Source: Vibrio syngnathi
GTDB taxonomy: Bacteria; Pseudomonadota; Gammaproteobacteria; Enterobacterales; Vibrionaceae
Direction of reading: 5' to 3'
NCBI RefSeq assembly: GCF_002119525.1
Contig: NZ_CP017916.1
Coordinates: 186,001-250,000, forward strand
Length of the DNA stretch: 64,000 nt
Shown here: positions 56,581-64,000 of the stretch, piece after piece
Numbering within the stretch: the stretch's first letter is position 1
Layout of the letters: every line of letters starts with the position of its first letter
Position numbers and translations under genes: made by a program
Notes under the pieces: generated by a model
Database searches by the model: none
Told to the model about the DNA's origin: nothing
The model's input: the letters and a program-made list of their open reading frames with translations, nothing else

Positions 56581-58782
56581 TTAGCTCAGATCTTGCGGCT
56601 CAATATCGAGTGACCAACGGACTTTTTTCGCAGCAGGTAACATATTAATTGCTGGCTTGGCGCTCATTAATAGCTTCTGCATCATCGAGCGAGTCTGTGT
56701 TTGTAGAATAAGCTGCCAACGAGACTTGCCGGCTCGCTTGGCCAGTGGTGCAGGGGTTGGGCCGAGCACCATGCAATATTGGTCAAATAACGGATGCGAT
56801 TCCAATGTGTGGCGCACTTGACGCAAGAACTCTTCCACCAAACGTGTGTCATTGGCTTCCGCTCTAAACAGAGTCATGAAGGTATAAGGTGGCAACATCG
56901 CTTGTTTACGCTCTGCCAATGCGGTTTGGGCAAAGTGGTTATAGTCTTTGTGCAGCAACGCTTGTAATAAGCCATGTTCTGGATGGTGAGTTTGTAAGAT
57001 AACCTCACCAGGCTTACTGGCTCGTCCTGCTCGACCTGCGACTTGAGTAAACAATTGAGCCAATCGTTCAGAGGCGCGGAAGTCACTGCTATATAAAGAG
57101 GCATCAACATCCAGTAATGCCACAAGTGTGACATCAGGGAAGTGGTGCCCTTTAGCAAGCATCTGTGTGCCGATAAGAATTTGGTATTCACCTTTGCGAA
57201 TCGACTCTAACGCGCTTTCTAAGCTGCCTTTACGGCGAGTGCTGTCTCGGTCAATACGAATGGTTTTGTATTCCGGAAATAGCTGGCCAAGTTGAGCTTC
57301 CAACTGTTCGGTACCTACACCTACTGTCACTAAGTTCGCTGAACCACACCCTTGGCAATGATGCACAATATGCTGCTGCGAGCCACAATGGTGGCAGCGC
57401 ATCTCATTACTGTATTGGTGATAGGTGTAGTAAGCATCACAACGCTTACATTCGGCTGTCCAACCACAATCGTGACACATCAGTGCGGGAGAAAACCCTC
57501 GGCGGTTGAGGAACAACATCACTTGGTTGCCTGCTTTGAGGTGTCTTTGCATTTCAGCAATCAAAGACGCAGACAAGCCACTTTCTAGATATTCACCCTT
57601 AACATCTAACACTTTATTGGTGGTTGGTAGTGCGACACCTGCGCGCGAGGTGAGGGTGAGGTAGCTGTATTTACCTATTTGGGCGTTGTGCAGCGTCTCA
57701 AAGGCTGGGGTAGCAGAGCCTAACACAACCGGAATTTGCGCCTTATGAGCTCGCATGATCGCCACATCACGAGCGTGGTAGCGGAGGCTGTCTTGCTGTT
57801 TATATGAAGCATCATGTTCTTCATCGACAATAATGATGCCCAGATCGGCAAAAGGCGTGAACAGAGCCGAGCGCGTACCAATCACAATGCCCGCTATTTT
57901 GTCACGTGCTGATAACCAAGCATTCAATCGTTCAGAATCGTTTAATCCAGAGTGAATCACCTCAACAGGCACATTAAAACGACGCTTAAAGCGATTAATC
58001 GTTTGAGGGGTTAGGCCGATCTCCGGTACTAACACTAACGCTTGTTTACCTTGGTCGAGAATCGGTTTGATCATATTCAGATAGACTTCAGTCTTACCTG
58101 AGCCAGTAACCCCCTCTAACAAGAAGCAACCAAAGTCGGTTTGGCTATTTACCGTTGCTATTGCTATAGCCTGTTCTTCATTGAGTTTTGGCTTATCTTG
58201 ATCGTTTTCGAGATCCACCGGCCATGCATGGCGTTTTGGTTTTTTCTCTACCGATTCAACCCAGCCCTTCTCTTCCAACGTCTTAAGTACCGCGCTGCCC
58301 ACCTCTTCATCGATGAACTTCTGATGAGGAACCGGGCCGTGCTCAAGCATGTGCATCACTTTGGCTTGTTTGACCGCTCGGCCGAAGCCCTGCATCAGTT
58401 GATCTCTGCCTGATGGGGTCAATTGCCATTCAACAAGCGTCGCGAAGTCTGCAGCTTTGCCTTTTCGTAAGGCGCTTGGTAGTGCGTTGGCCAAGGTTTC
58501 ACCTAGTGGATACTGATAGAACTGGCTACACCATACCAAGAGTGAGTAGACCGATTCCGGCCAAACGGGTTGGTTGTCTAGTAAGGCTTTAATGGGCTTG
58601 AGTTTGTCTAATTCGAATTCAGATTCGTTAACCAGAGCCGTAACAATACCTGTTAAGGTTTGTCGTCCAAAAGGCACAGAAACTCGTCCGCCAATTATAG
58701 GGAATAGGTGGCTAGGAATCTTGTAATCGAACTGTTTGTCTAGTGGAACCGGCAGTGCCACGCGGGCAATCATTGGGCGCAT
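56581..58782 (-). CDS. priA: Primosomal replication-restart helicase PriA
   Basis: PriA recognises stalled forks and reloads the replisome. The 733-residue protein has an N-terminal 3'-DNA-binding domain (IARVALPVPLDKQFDYKIP), Walker A GVTGSGKTEVYL, the DEEH box IIIVDEEHDASYKQQD, helicase motif VLGSATPAFE, and eight zinc-binding cysteines in the segment CHDCGWTAECKRCDAYY ... CHHCGSQQ ... CQGCGS. IGTQMLAKGHHFPDVTLVALLDVD marks motif V. Transcribed alone, divergent from rpmE. Confidence 0.98.
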   Translation of the reverse strand: MRPMIARVALPVPLDKQFDYKIPSHLFPIIGGRVSVPFGRQTLTGIVTALVNESEFELDKLKPIKALLDNQPVWPESVYSLLVWCSQFYQYPLGETLANALPSALRKGKAADFATLVEWQLTPSGRDQLMQGFGRAVKQAKVMHMLEHGPVPHQKFIDEEVGSAVLKTLEEKGWVESVEKKPKRHAWPVDLENDQDKPKLNEEQAIAIATVNSQTDFGCFLLEGVTGSGKTEVYLNMIKPILDQGKQALVLVPEIGLTPQTINRFKRRFNVPVEVIHSGLNDSERLNAWLSARDKIAGIVIGTRSALFTPFADLGIIIVDEEHDASYKQQDSLRYHARDVAIMRAHKAQIPVVLGSATPAFETLHNAQIGKYSYLTLTSRAGVALPTTNKVLDVKGEYLESGLSASLIAEMQRHLKAGNQVMLFLNRRGFSPALMCHDCGWTAECKRCDAYYTYHQYSNEMRCHHCGSQQHIVHHCQGCGSANLVTVGVGTEQLEAQLGQLFPEYKTIRIDRDSTRRKGSLESALESIRKGEYQILIGTQMLAKGHHFPDVTLVALLDVDASLYSSDFRASERLAQLFTQVAGRAGRASKPGEVILQTHHPEHGLLQALLHKDYNHFAQTALAERKQAMLPPYTFMTLFRAEANDTRLVEEFLRQVRHTLESHPLFDQYCMVLGPTPAPLAKRAGKSRWQLILQTQTRSMMQKLLMSAKPAINMLPAAKKVRWSLDIEPQDLS

Positions 58783-59113
58783 AAATGGACGACTTTATCT
58801 GAGTTGACGAGAGCGGACAGTCTAAAGGATAAGGCGGTTAAATTCGAGAAGCAGTTTGGACCAGCTCAGAGAGTAGAACCAGTGAAGACCACTTAAGCCT
58901 TAAATCTTAAAGTGACAAAGGAAATAAAGAGGCTATTGGTGAAAAATGTATCAAATCAGTTGATCCTACCCCACAGATTCATTACTATACTGCGCCTTAA
59001 AGGTATGGCTTTATCGCGGTTTAGTGATACAGCGGTGTCTTTATTTATTTTTTAACTACGTGTGGTGTCCGGCTTAGAATCGGATGGCGACACGGCCTAA
59101 TTGAGGTTTTCCC
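58783..59113. promoter_or_regulatory. Divergent priA/rpmE intergenic region
   Basis: A 331-bp gap with the two promoters. The rpmE leader structure at 59061-59094 is described separately. No other signal stands out. Confidence 0.5.
59061..59094 (+). ncRNA. Candidate rpmE (L31) mRNA leader structure
   Basis: GTGTC (59065-59069) pairs with GACAC (59089-59093), and TCCG pairs with CGGA inside; the two stems share bases and may compete. It lies 20-50 nt before the start codon. A structured L31 leader has been proposed for Gammaproteobacteria; identity with it is inference. Confidence 0.5.
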
Positions 59114-59332
59114 ATGAAAGTTGGTATCCACCCAGAATACAAAGCAGTTTCTGCAACTTGTTCTTGCGGTAACACGTTTGAGTTCAACTCAACGCTAGCA
59201 AAAGAATCAATCCACCTAGACGTATGTGACAAATGTCACCCGTTCTACACTGGTAAGCAACGTATCGTAGATACAGGCGGCCGTGTTGATCGCTTCAACA
59301 AGCGTTTCGGTGCTCTTTCTAGCAAGAAGTAA
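59114..59332 (+). CDS. rpmE: Ribosomal protein L31 (zinc-binding type)
   Basis: A 72-residue 50S protein bridging the two ribosomal subunits. Cysteines at 16, 18, 37 and 40 (CSCG and CDKC) make the zinc site of the C+ form, so this is the form that is replaced by a zinc-free paralogue when zinc is scarce. [12 protein letters not shown] and [24 protein letters not shown] are standard. A terminator follows closely. Confidence 0.98.
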   Translation: MKVGIHPEYKAVSATCSCGNTFEFNSTLAKESIHLDVCDKCHPFYTGKQRIVDTGGRVDRFNKRFGALSSKK

Positions 59333-59663
59333 TTCTCGCTATTTAGACATAAAAAGGACACTTCGGTGTCCTTTTTTGTTGCCTGAAATTTGAGAAAGTA
59401 CTGAATCGTATTTCATTATTAGGTCAGTTAAAGTAATAGGTTACTGACGTAAATCTTACTTAATCACTTATCCCAACACTCTTTCCTCGAAATTCGCTCT
59501 AAAGTTGAGCAGGCGATAGTAATTTCAACTGCCCACTGGTCTTATTAGTAGTGAAATCTCGTTTTTTAATGATACAGATGCTTCAACCACCTAGGAACTT
59601 TGAAGTACATCCATTAACATGAACAAGATCCCCCAAATAATAATATCCTAGGAACCTACACCT
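59333..59663. promoter_or_regulatory. rpmE-malic enzyme intergenic region
   Basis: This 331-bp gap holds the rpmE terminator at its left end and presumably the malic-enzyme promoter at its right. I see no further structure I can name. Confidence 0.45.
59350..59378 (+). terminator. Intrinsic terminator of rpmE
   Basis: AAAAAGGACAC-TTCG-GTGTCCTTTTTT. Confidence 0.9.
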
Positions 59664-60953
59664 ATGTCTGAAGACAGCCGCCAAGATCAATCCTCTCAAG
59701 CGTTATCGCCTCAAGAACAATTCCGTCAGCAAGCTCTTGATTATCATGAGTTCCCAATTCCAGGCAAAATTGCCGTAGAACTGACGAAGCCTGCAAACTC
59801 TGCAGAAGACCTAGCACTGGCATACAGCCCAGGTGTAGCTGAGCCTGTTCGCGAGATTGCACAGAACGTCGATAACGTTTACAAGTACACAGGTAAAGGC
59901 AACATGGTTGCAGTTATCTCTAACGGTACTGCAATTCTTGGCTTAGGCAATCTTGGTCCTATTGCTTCTAAACCGGTTATGGAAGGTAAAGCGCTACTGT
60001 TTAAGCGTTTTGCTGGTTTAGATTCTATCGATATTGAAGTAAAACACCGCACAATCGATGAGTTCGTTGATACGGTTGCGAATATCGCAGATACATTTGG
60101 CGGTATTAACTTAGAAGACATCAAAGCACCAGACTGTTTTGAAATCGAGCGTCGCCTGATTGAGCGTTGTGATGTACCTGTATTCCACGATGACCAACAC
60201 GGTACTGCGATTGTTACGGCAGCAGGTATGCTGAATGCGATTGAGCTTCAAGGTAAGAAACTGGAAGAGTGTAAGATCGTTTGTTTAGGTGCTGGCGCAG
60301 CGGCGGTTGCTTGTATGGAGCTACTGATTAAGTGTGGCGCTCAGCGTGAGAAGATCTACATGCTTGACCGTAAAGGTGTGATCCACACTCGTCGTGATGA
60401 CTTGAATGAATACAAAGAGCTGTTCGCAAATAACACCGACAAGCGCACGCTTGAAGATGTTATCGAAGGCGCTGATCTGTTCTTGGGTGTATCGGGTCCT
60501 AATCTGCTACCAGCTAAGGCTCTTACGCTGATGGCTGATAAGCCGGTTGTGTTTGCATGTTCAAACCCAGATCCAGAGATCAAGCCTGAGCTTGCACACG
60601 AAGTTCGTTCTGACCTAATCATGGGTACAGGCCGTAGTGATTACCCTAACCAAGTAAACAACGTACTTTGTTTCCCATTCATTTTCCGTGGTGCACTAGA
60701 CGTGCGTGCGAGCGAAATCAATGACGAAATGAAGCTAGCGGCGGTTAAAGCGATTCGTGAACTAGCGAAAGAAGAAGTTCCAGCTGAAGTATTGGCAGCT
60801 GCGGGCGAGACTGCACTGGAATTTGGTAAAGGTTACATCATTCCTAAGCCAATGGATCCACGTCTGCTTCCTCGCATAGCAAAAGCAGTTGCGGAAGCGG
60901 CGGTTGAGTCTGGCGTTGCTCGTATTGAGATGCCTGCTAACTATATGGCTTAA
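59664..60953 (+). CDS. Malic enzyme (oxaloacetate-decarboxylating malate dehydrogenase)
   Basis: Decarboxylates malate to pyruvate with NAD(P)+. The 429 residues are a malic-enzyme domain and NAD(P)-binding domain only; the C-terminal phosphotransacetylase-like domain of E. coli MaeB is absent. Visible motifs: the N-terminal ALAYSPGVAEPV, VFHDDQHGTAIV (metal-binding Asp pair), IVCLGAGAAAVACMELL (dinucleotide site) and FACSNPDPEI. Cofactor preference cannot be told. The stop codon is followed at once by a six-fold octamer repeat. Confidence 0.94.
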   Translation: MSEDSRQDQSSQALSPQEQFRQQALDYHEFPIPGKIAVELTKPANSAEDLALAYSPGVAEPVREIAQNVDNVYKYTGKGNMVAVISNGTAILGLGNLGPIASKPVMEGKALLFKRFAGLDSIDIEVKHRTIDEFVDTVANIADTFGGINLEDIKAPDCFEIERRLIERCDVPVFHDDQHGTAIVTAAGMLNAIELQGKKLEECKIVCLGAGAAAVACMELLIKCGAQREKIYMLDRKGVIHTRRDDLNEYKELFANNTDKRTLEDVIEGADLFLGVSGPNLLPAKALTLMADKPVVFACSNPDPEIKPELAHEVRSDLIMGTGRSDYPNQVNNVLCFPFIFRGALDVRASEINDEMKLAAVKAIRELAKEEVPAEVLAAAGETALEFGKGYIIPKPMDPRLLPRIAKAVAEAAVESGVARIEMPANYMA

Positions 60954-60956
60954 TGC

Positions 60957-61004
60957 CTTAATAGCTTAATAGCTTAATAGCTTAATAGCTTAATAGCTTA
61001 ATAG
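60957..61004. repeat. Octamer tandem repeat (CTTAATAG)6 behind the malic-enzyme gene
   Basis: Six perfect copies beginning 4 bp after the TAA; a decayed copy (GCTTAATG) overlaps the stop codon itself. Each unit contains TAA and TAG. Confidence 0.95.
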
Positions 61005-61033
61005 CGGTTGCTCTATTGAGCGAAAAAGAATAA

Positions 61034-61068
61034 TAAAAAACCGACTCATTTGGAGTCGGTTTTTTTAT
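61034..61068 (+). terminator. Intrinsic terminator of the malic-enzyme gene
   Basis: AAAAAACCGACTC-ATTT-GGAGTCGGTTTTTTT, 80 bp after the stop. Confidence 0.88.
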
Positions 61069-61169
61069 GTTTATCATTCACAGCGCACTGACAAGTAGTG
61101 TCGTGGGTGATGTGATAAATAGGGTTCAGCTATAGCGAATCAATAATGAAGGCAGTGACTGAGTTGTTT

Positions 61170-61490
61170 TTATTCTTCGTCAAACGCTTCGAACTCGATA
61201 CCCATCTCTGTCATCAGTTTTTTCACTTCAGTAGGAATATCGTCGGGACGGTCTTTACGAAGATCTTCATCCGTTGGTAGTGGTTGGCCTGTGTACGCAT
61301 GTAGAAAGGCTTCGCACAGTAGCTCACTGTTTGTTGCATGGCGTAGGTTATTAATCTGGCGGCGAGTGCGCTCGTCAGTAAGAACCTTTAACACTTTTAG
61401 AGGGATAGAAACTGTAATTTTCTTTACTTGTTCGCTTTTCTTTCCATGCTCAGCATATGGGCTTATGTATTCACCATTCCAGTCGGCCAT
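61170..61490 (-). CDS. metJ: Methionine repressor MetJ
   Basis: A ribbon-helix-helix dimer that represses methionine genes with SAM as corepressor. The 106 residues include the DNA-contacting strand [15 protein letters not shown] and the helix [32 protein letters not shown]. The acidic end FEAFDEE is usual. Divergent from metB across an operator region, as in E. coli. Confidence 0.98.
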   Translation of the reverse strand: MADWNGEYISPYAEHGKKSEQVKKITVSIPLKVLKVLTDERTRRQINNLRHATNSELLCEAFLHAYTGQPLPTDEDLRKDRPDDIPTEVKKLMTEMGIEFEAFDEE

Positions 61491-61565
61491 TGCGTACCTT
61501 CATCACTTTAGTTGTTAGAATAAATTAATAGTGGTGATTTTAGCGGGATTTACTGCCATAAGCAA

Positions 61566-61597
61566 AGACATATAGACGTCTGGAAGTGTTGACGTCT
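61566..61597. promoter_or_regulatory. Tandem MET boxes between metJ and metB
   Basis: Four adjoining octamers: AGACATAT (61566), AGACGTCT (61574, perfect), GGAAGTGT (61582) and TGACGTCT (61590). MetJ binds tandem AGACGTCT boxes cooperatively; this array sits between the divergent metJ and metB genes. Confidence 0.88.
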
Positions 61598-61698
61598 CAC
61601 GTTTATGAAAGTAAAGTGAATAACATATATCTAACACAGCCGCAAAATGCCGACAAGCAGCTGTGATTCTCAGACGCAAAATTTGTAAGGAAGCACCT

Positions 61699-62880
61699 AT
61701 GAGCAGCCGGAAGCCAGCAACCATCGCCGTACGTACTGGTATCGAGTCAGACACGCAACATCATGCTGTTGTCCCACCCATTTATCTTTCGACTAACTAT
61801 GGGTTTCCCGCTTTTGGTGAAGTGCCAAAGTATGATTATACCCGCTCTGGTAACCCAAACCGTGGTCTATTAGAAACGGCACTGTTTGAGCTTGAGTCGG
61901 GCAAAGGTGCGGTTGTGACTAACTGCGGTACGTCGGCACTTAACTTATGGGTATCCGCTTTCTTAGGTGGTGATGATCTTATCATCGCACCACACGACTG
62001 CTACGGCGGCACTTATCGTCTGTTTAACACACGCTCACTAAAAGGTGACTTCAAAGTTCTGTTCGTTGATCAATCGGATCAAGCGGCACTGGATGCGGCG
62101 ATCGCGCTTAAGCCAAAGTTGATCTTAATCGAAACACCATCGAATCCACTGGTTCGTGTGGTTGATATTGCAGAAACTTGCCGTAAAGCGAAAGAAGTGG
62201 GTGCTCTGGTTGCTGTCGACAACACGTTTTTGACGCCTGTGTTCCAAAAGCCTTTAGAGCTGGGTGCTGACTTTGTTATCCACTCAACCACCAAATACAT
62301 TAACGGACACTCGGATGTTATTGGTGGCGTTGTAGTGACTAAAACTGAAGAGCACGCTGAAGAGCTAGCATGGTGGGGCAACTGTATTGGTGCGACCGGC
62401 ACACCATTTGATAGCTACATGACTCTACGTGGTATTCGTACGCTAGGTGCACGTATGCGTGTTCACGAAGAGAGTTCACGTGAAATTCTGACGGCGCTGC
62501 AACAACAAGATCTGGTGGGTACGATTTACCACCCAAGCCTTCCTGAACATCCGGGCCACGAGATCGCGAAAAAACAACAACTGGGCTTTGGTTCCATGCT
62601 GAGCTTTGAGTTTGCGGGCTCTTTTGAAGCACTTAAATATTTTGTAGATAAGTTAGAGCTATTTTCTTTGGCTGAATCACTGGGTGGGGTTGAAAGCCTG
62701 ATTTGCCACCCAGCTTCGATGACTCACCGTGCGATGGGCGAAGAAGCATTGGCAGAAGCGGGTGTTTCTCAACAACTACTGCGCCTTTCTGTTGGCCTTG
62801 AAGATGCGGAAGACCTAATCGACGATCTCAAGCAAGCGTTTGAAAAAACACAACGCTTTATCACTGAAGGGGAGGGTTAA
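61699..62880 (+). CDS. metB: Cystathionine gamma-synthase
   Basis: A PLP enzyme joining O-succinylhomoserine and cysteine, the first committed sulfur step toward methionine. IAVRTGIESDTQHHAVVPPIYLSTNYGF, the early YDYTRSGNPNR and the lysine segment VIHSTTKYINGHSDVIGG (PLP-binding Lys in STTKY) are clear. I use ATG 61699 (393 residues, AAGGAAG before it), not the ATG 36 bp upstream. metL follows after two bases. Confidence 0.96.
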   Translation: MSSRKPATIAVRTGIESDTQHHAVVPPIYLSTNYGFPAFGEVPKYDYTRSGNPNRGLLETALFELESGKGAVVTNCGTSALNLWVSAFLGGDDLIIAPHDCYGGTYRLFNTRSLKGDFKVLFVDQSDQAALDAAIALKPKLILIETPSNPLVRVVDIAETCRKAKEVGALVAVDNTFLTPVFQKPLELGADFVIHSTTKYINGHSDVIGGVVVTKTEEHAEELAWWGNCIGATGTPFDSYMTLRGIRTLGARMRVHEESSREILTALQQQDLVGTIYHPSLPEHPGHEIAKKQQLGFGSMLSFEFAGSFEALKYFVDKLELFSLAESLGGVESLICHPASMTHRAMGEEALAEAGVSQQLLRLSVGLEDAEDLIDDLKQAFEKTQRFITEGEG

Positions 62881-62882
62881 TA

Positions 62883-64000
62883 ATGGCAATCTTTCGCCAG
62901 CTACATAAATTTGGTGGCAGCAGTTTAGCGAACCCCGAGTGTTACCAACGCGTGGTCAATATTCTTAGAGAGTACTCATCAGCAACCGATTTAGTCGTTG
63001 TTTCAGCTGCGGGTAAAACAACCAACCGTTTGATTGAGTTTGTTGAAGCGCTCGATAAAGACGGCCGTATTGCTCACGAATGCCTGCAAACCCTTCGTCA
63101 GTTCCAACTTGAGCTGATTGAATCGTTACTTGACGGTGAAACTGCTGAGCAATTAACGGCAACCATTCAACAAGAATTTACTGCTTTGGGTGAGCTTACA
63201 GCTCCCTTGAGTGAAGCACAAAAAGCACAAGTACTGGGTCATGGTGAGGTTTGGTCTTCACGTCTGTTAGCCGCTTTGTTGTGCCAACATGACTTACAAG
63301 CGGTTGCTCAAGATGCGCGTGCCTTTTTACGTGCAGAAGCGGGTGCTCAACCCGAAGTGGATCGCGCGCGTTCTTATCCTCTGATTAAAGAAGTTTTGGC
63401 TCAGCATACGCATTGCCGAGTGGTGATTACGGGCTTTATGGCTCAGAACTGCGAAGGTGAAACAGTACTGCTTGGTCGTAACGGTTCAGATTACTCAGCA
63501 ACCGTAATAGGCGCTCTGGCAGAAGTTGAACGTGTGACGATTTGGAGTGACGTGGCGGGCGTCTACAGCGCTGACCCTCGTTTGGTTTCGGATGCGTGTT
63601 TGTTGCCTCTGCTTCGCCTTGATGAAGCGAGTGAACTCGCTCGTCTGGCGGCTCCAGTGCTCCATAGCCGAACGCTACAGCCTGTCGCTCAAAGTGCTAT
63701 GGATCTGAGCTTACGTTGCAGTTATCAGCCAGAGGCGGGTTCTACACAGATAGAGCGTGTATTGGCATCCGGTCGTGGTGCAAAAATCATTACCTCTTTA
63801 GATGAAGTTCTTATCGTGCAACTGACGTTTGGTCATGGACATGATTTCGACCGTCTAGAAAGCGAAGTGTTGGAAGGTCTTAAGCGTGCTCAACTAGAGC
63901 CGCTTGCTTATGAACTTGAACCGGATCAACATTGTTTGCGTCTTGCTTACACAGAAGAGATCGCTGGTGGCGCTTTAGAATATCTACAAGATCACGCGAT
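62883..64000 (+). CDS. metL: Bifunctional aspartokinase II/homoserine dehydrogenase II, N-terminal part (window-truncated)
   Basis: MetL catalyses the first and third steps from aspartate toward methionine. 372 codons are present and the gene runs off the right edge. The aspartokinase domain has HKFGGSSLANPE, VVVSAAGKTTN, VLGHGEVWSSRL, TVLLGRNGSDYSAT and VTIWSDVAGVYSADPR; the sequence enters the ACT-like region. The order metJ/metB-metL is as in E. coli. GGGGAGGG just before the ATG overlaps the metB end. Confidence 0.96.
   Translation, partial: MAIFRQLHKFGGSSLANPECYQRVVNILREYSSATDLVVVSAAGKTTNRLIEFVEALDKDGRIAHECLQTLRQFQLELIESLLDGETAEQLTATIQQEFTALGELTAPLSEAQKAQVLGHGEVWSSRLLAALLCQHDLQAVAQDARAFLRAEAGAQPEVDRARSYPLIKEVLAQHTHCRVVITGFMAQNCEGETVLLGRNGSDYSATVIGALAEVERVTIWSDVAGVYSADPRLVSDACLLPLLRLDEASELARLAAPVLHSRTLQPVAQSAMDLSLRCSYQPEAGSTQIERVLASGRGAKIITSLDEVLIVQLTFGHGHDFDRLESEVLEGLKRAQLEPLAYELEPDQHCLRLAYTEEIAGGALEYLQDHA

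Noticed and set aside
1..64000. CRISPR array, insertion sequence, toxin-antitoxin pair, defence island or biosynthetic cluster
   Set aside because: None of the expected repeats, transposases, small paired genes or effector families are present; gene order is core throughout.

Overview
This 64 kb window is ordinary chromosomal DNA of a marine gammaproteobacterium, almost certainly a Vibrio. The evidence is the gene content, near-identity in motifs and lengths to enterobacterial and Vibrio housekeeping proteins, the CrbS/CrbR acetate-switch genes, and Vibrio-type orders such as cpxA-cpxR/cpxP-fieF-pfkA, priA-cytR-ftsN-hslVU-menA-rraA and metJ/metBL. A Splendidus-clade species is plausible, but that is a guess. 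I see no rRNA, tRNA, CRISPR array, insertion sequence, prophage or island; almost every base can be assigned to core genes, their leaders and their terminators.

Layout. 0-9.6 kb: purH (cut by the window edge), zntR, a diguanylate cyclase, dusB-fis, prmA, aroQ-accB-accC and acs. 9.7-24.1 kb: an acetate-response block. A DUF294/CBS/cNMP-binding protein and an exonuclease lie just upstream of acs, followed by an MFS transporter, the giant symporter-histidine kinase CrbS, an ActP-like Na+/solute symporter with its DUF4212 partner, the NhaP2 antiporter and the response regulator CrbR. The iron-repressed pair fagA-like/fumC sits inside this block. 24-36.8 kb: dsbD, then an arginine/pyrimidine block (a divergent ArgR, pyrB-pyrI with a complete pyrL attenuator, argF, arcC, arcA and a YfcC/DcuC-family carrier), then dcuA and aspA. 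38-50 kb: fxsA, trmL, Fur-box sodA, the Cpx envelope-stress genes, fieF, pfkA, tpiA, small proteins, a SufR-like regulator and glpX. 50-64 kb: zapB, rraA, menA, hslUV, ftsN, cytR, priA, rpmE, a malic enzyme, metJ and the divergent metB-metL (cut by the window edge).

How the genes work together. The acs, symporter and crbS/crbR genes form an acetate uptake-and-activation circuit. arcA, argF and arcC make the arginine deiminase pathway, sharing carbamoyl phosphate with the neighbouring pyrBI. aspA-dcuA and fumC serve C4-dicarboxylate metabolism. fumC and sodA each carry a strong Fur box, consistent with swapping in non-iron enzymes during iron starvation. pfkA, tpiA and glpX are the opposing glycolytic and gluconeogenic steps.

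The most interesting leftovers are regulatory and structural rather than new genes: the pyrBI leader with a palindrome over its -35, a perfect 14-bp inverted repeat between pyrI and argR, an intrinsic terminator only 22 bp before the crbS start, hairpins and paired palindromes before pfkA, octamer tandem repeats at three gene ends or intergenic sites, and a SufR-like four-cysteine regulator. I found no convincing wholly new system.
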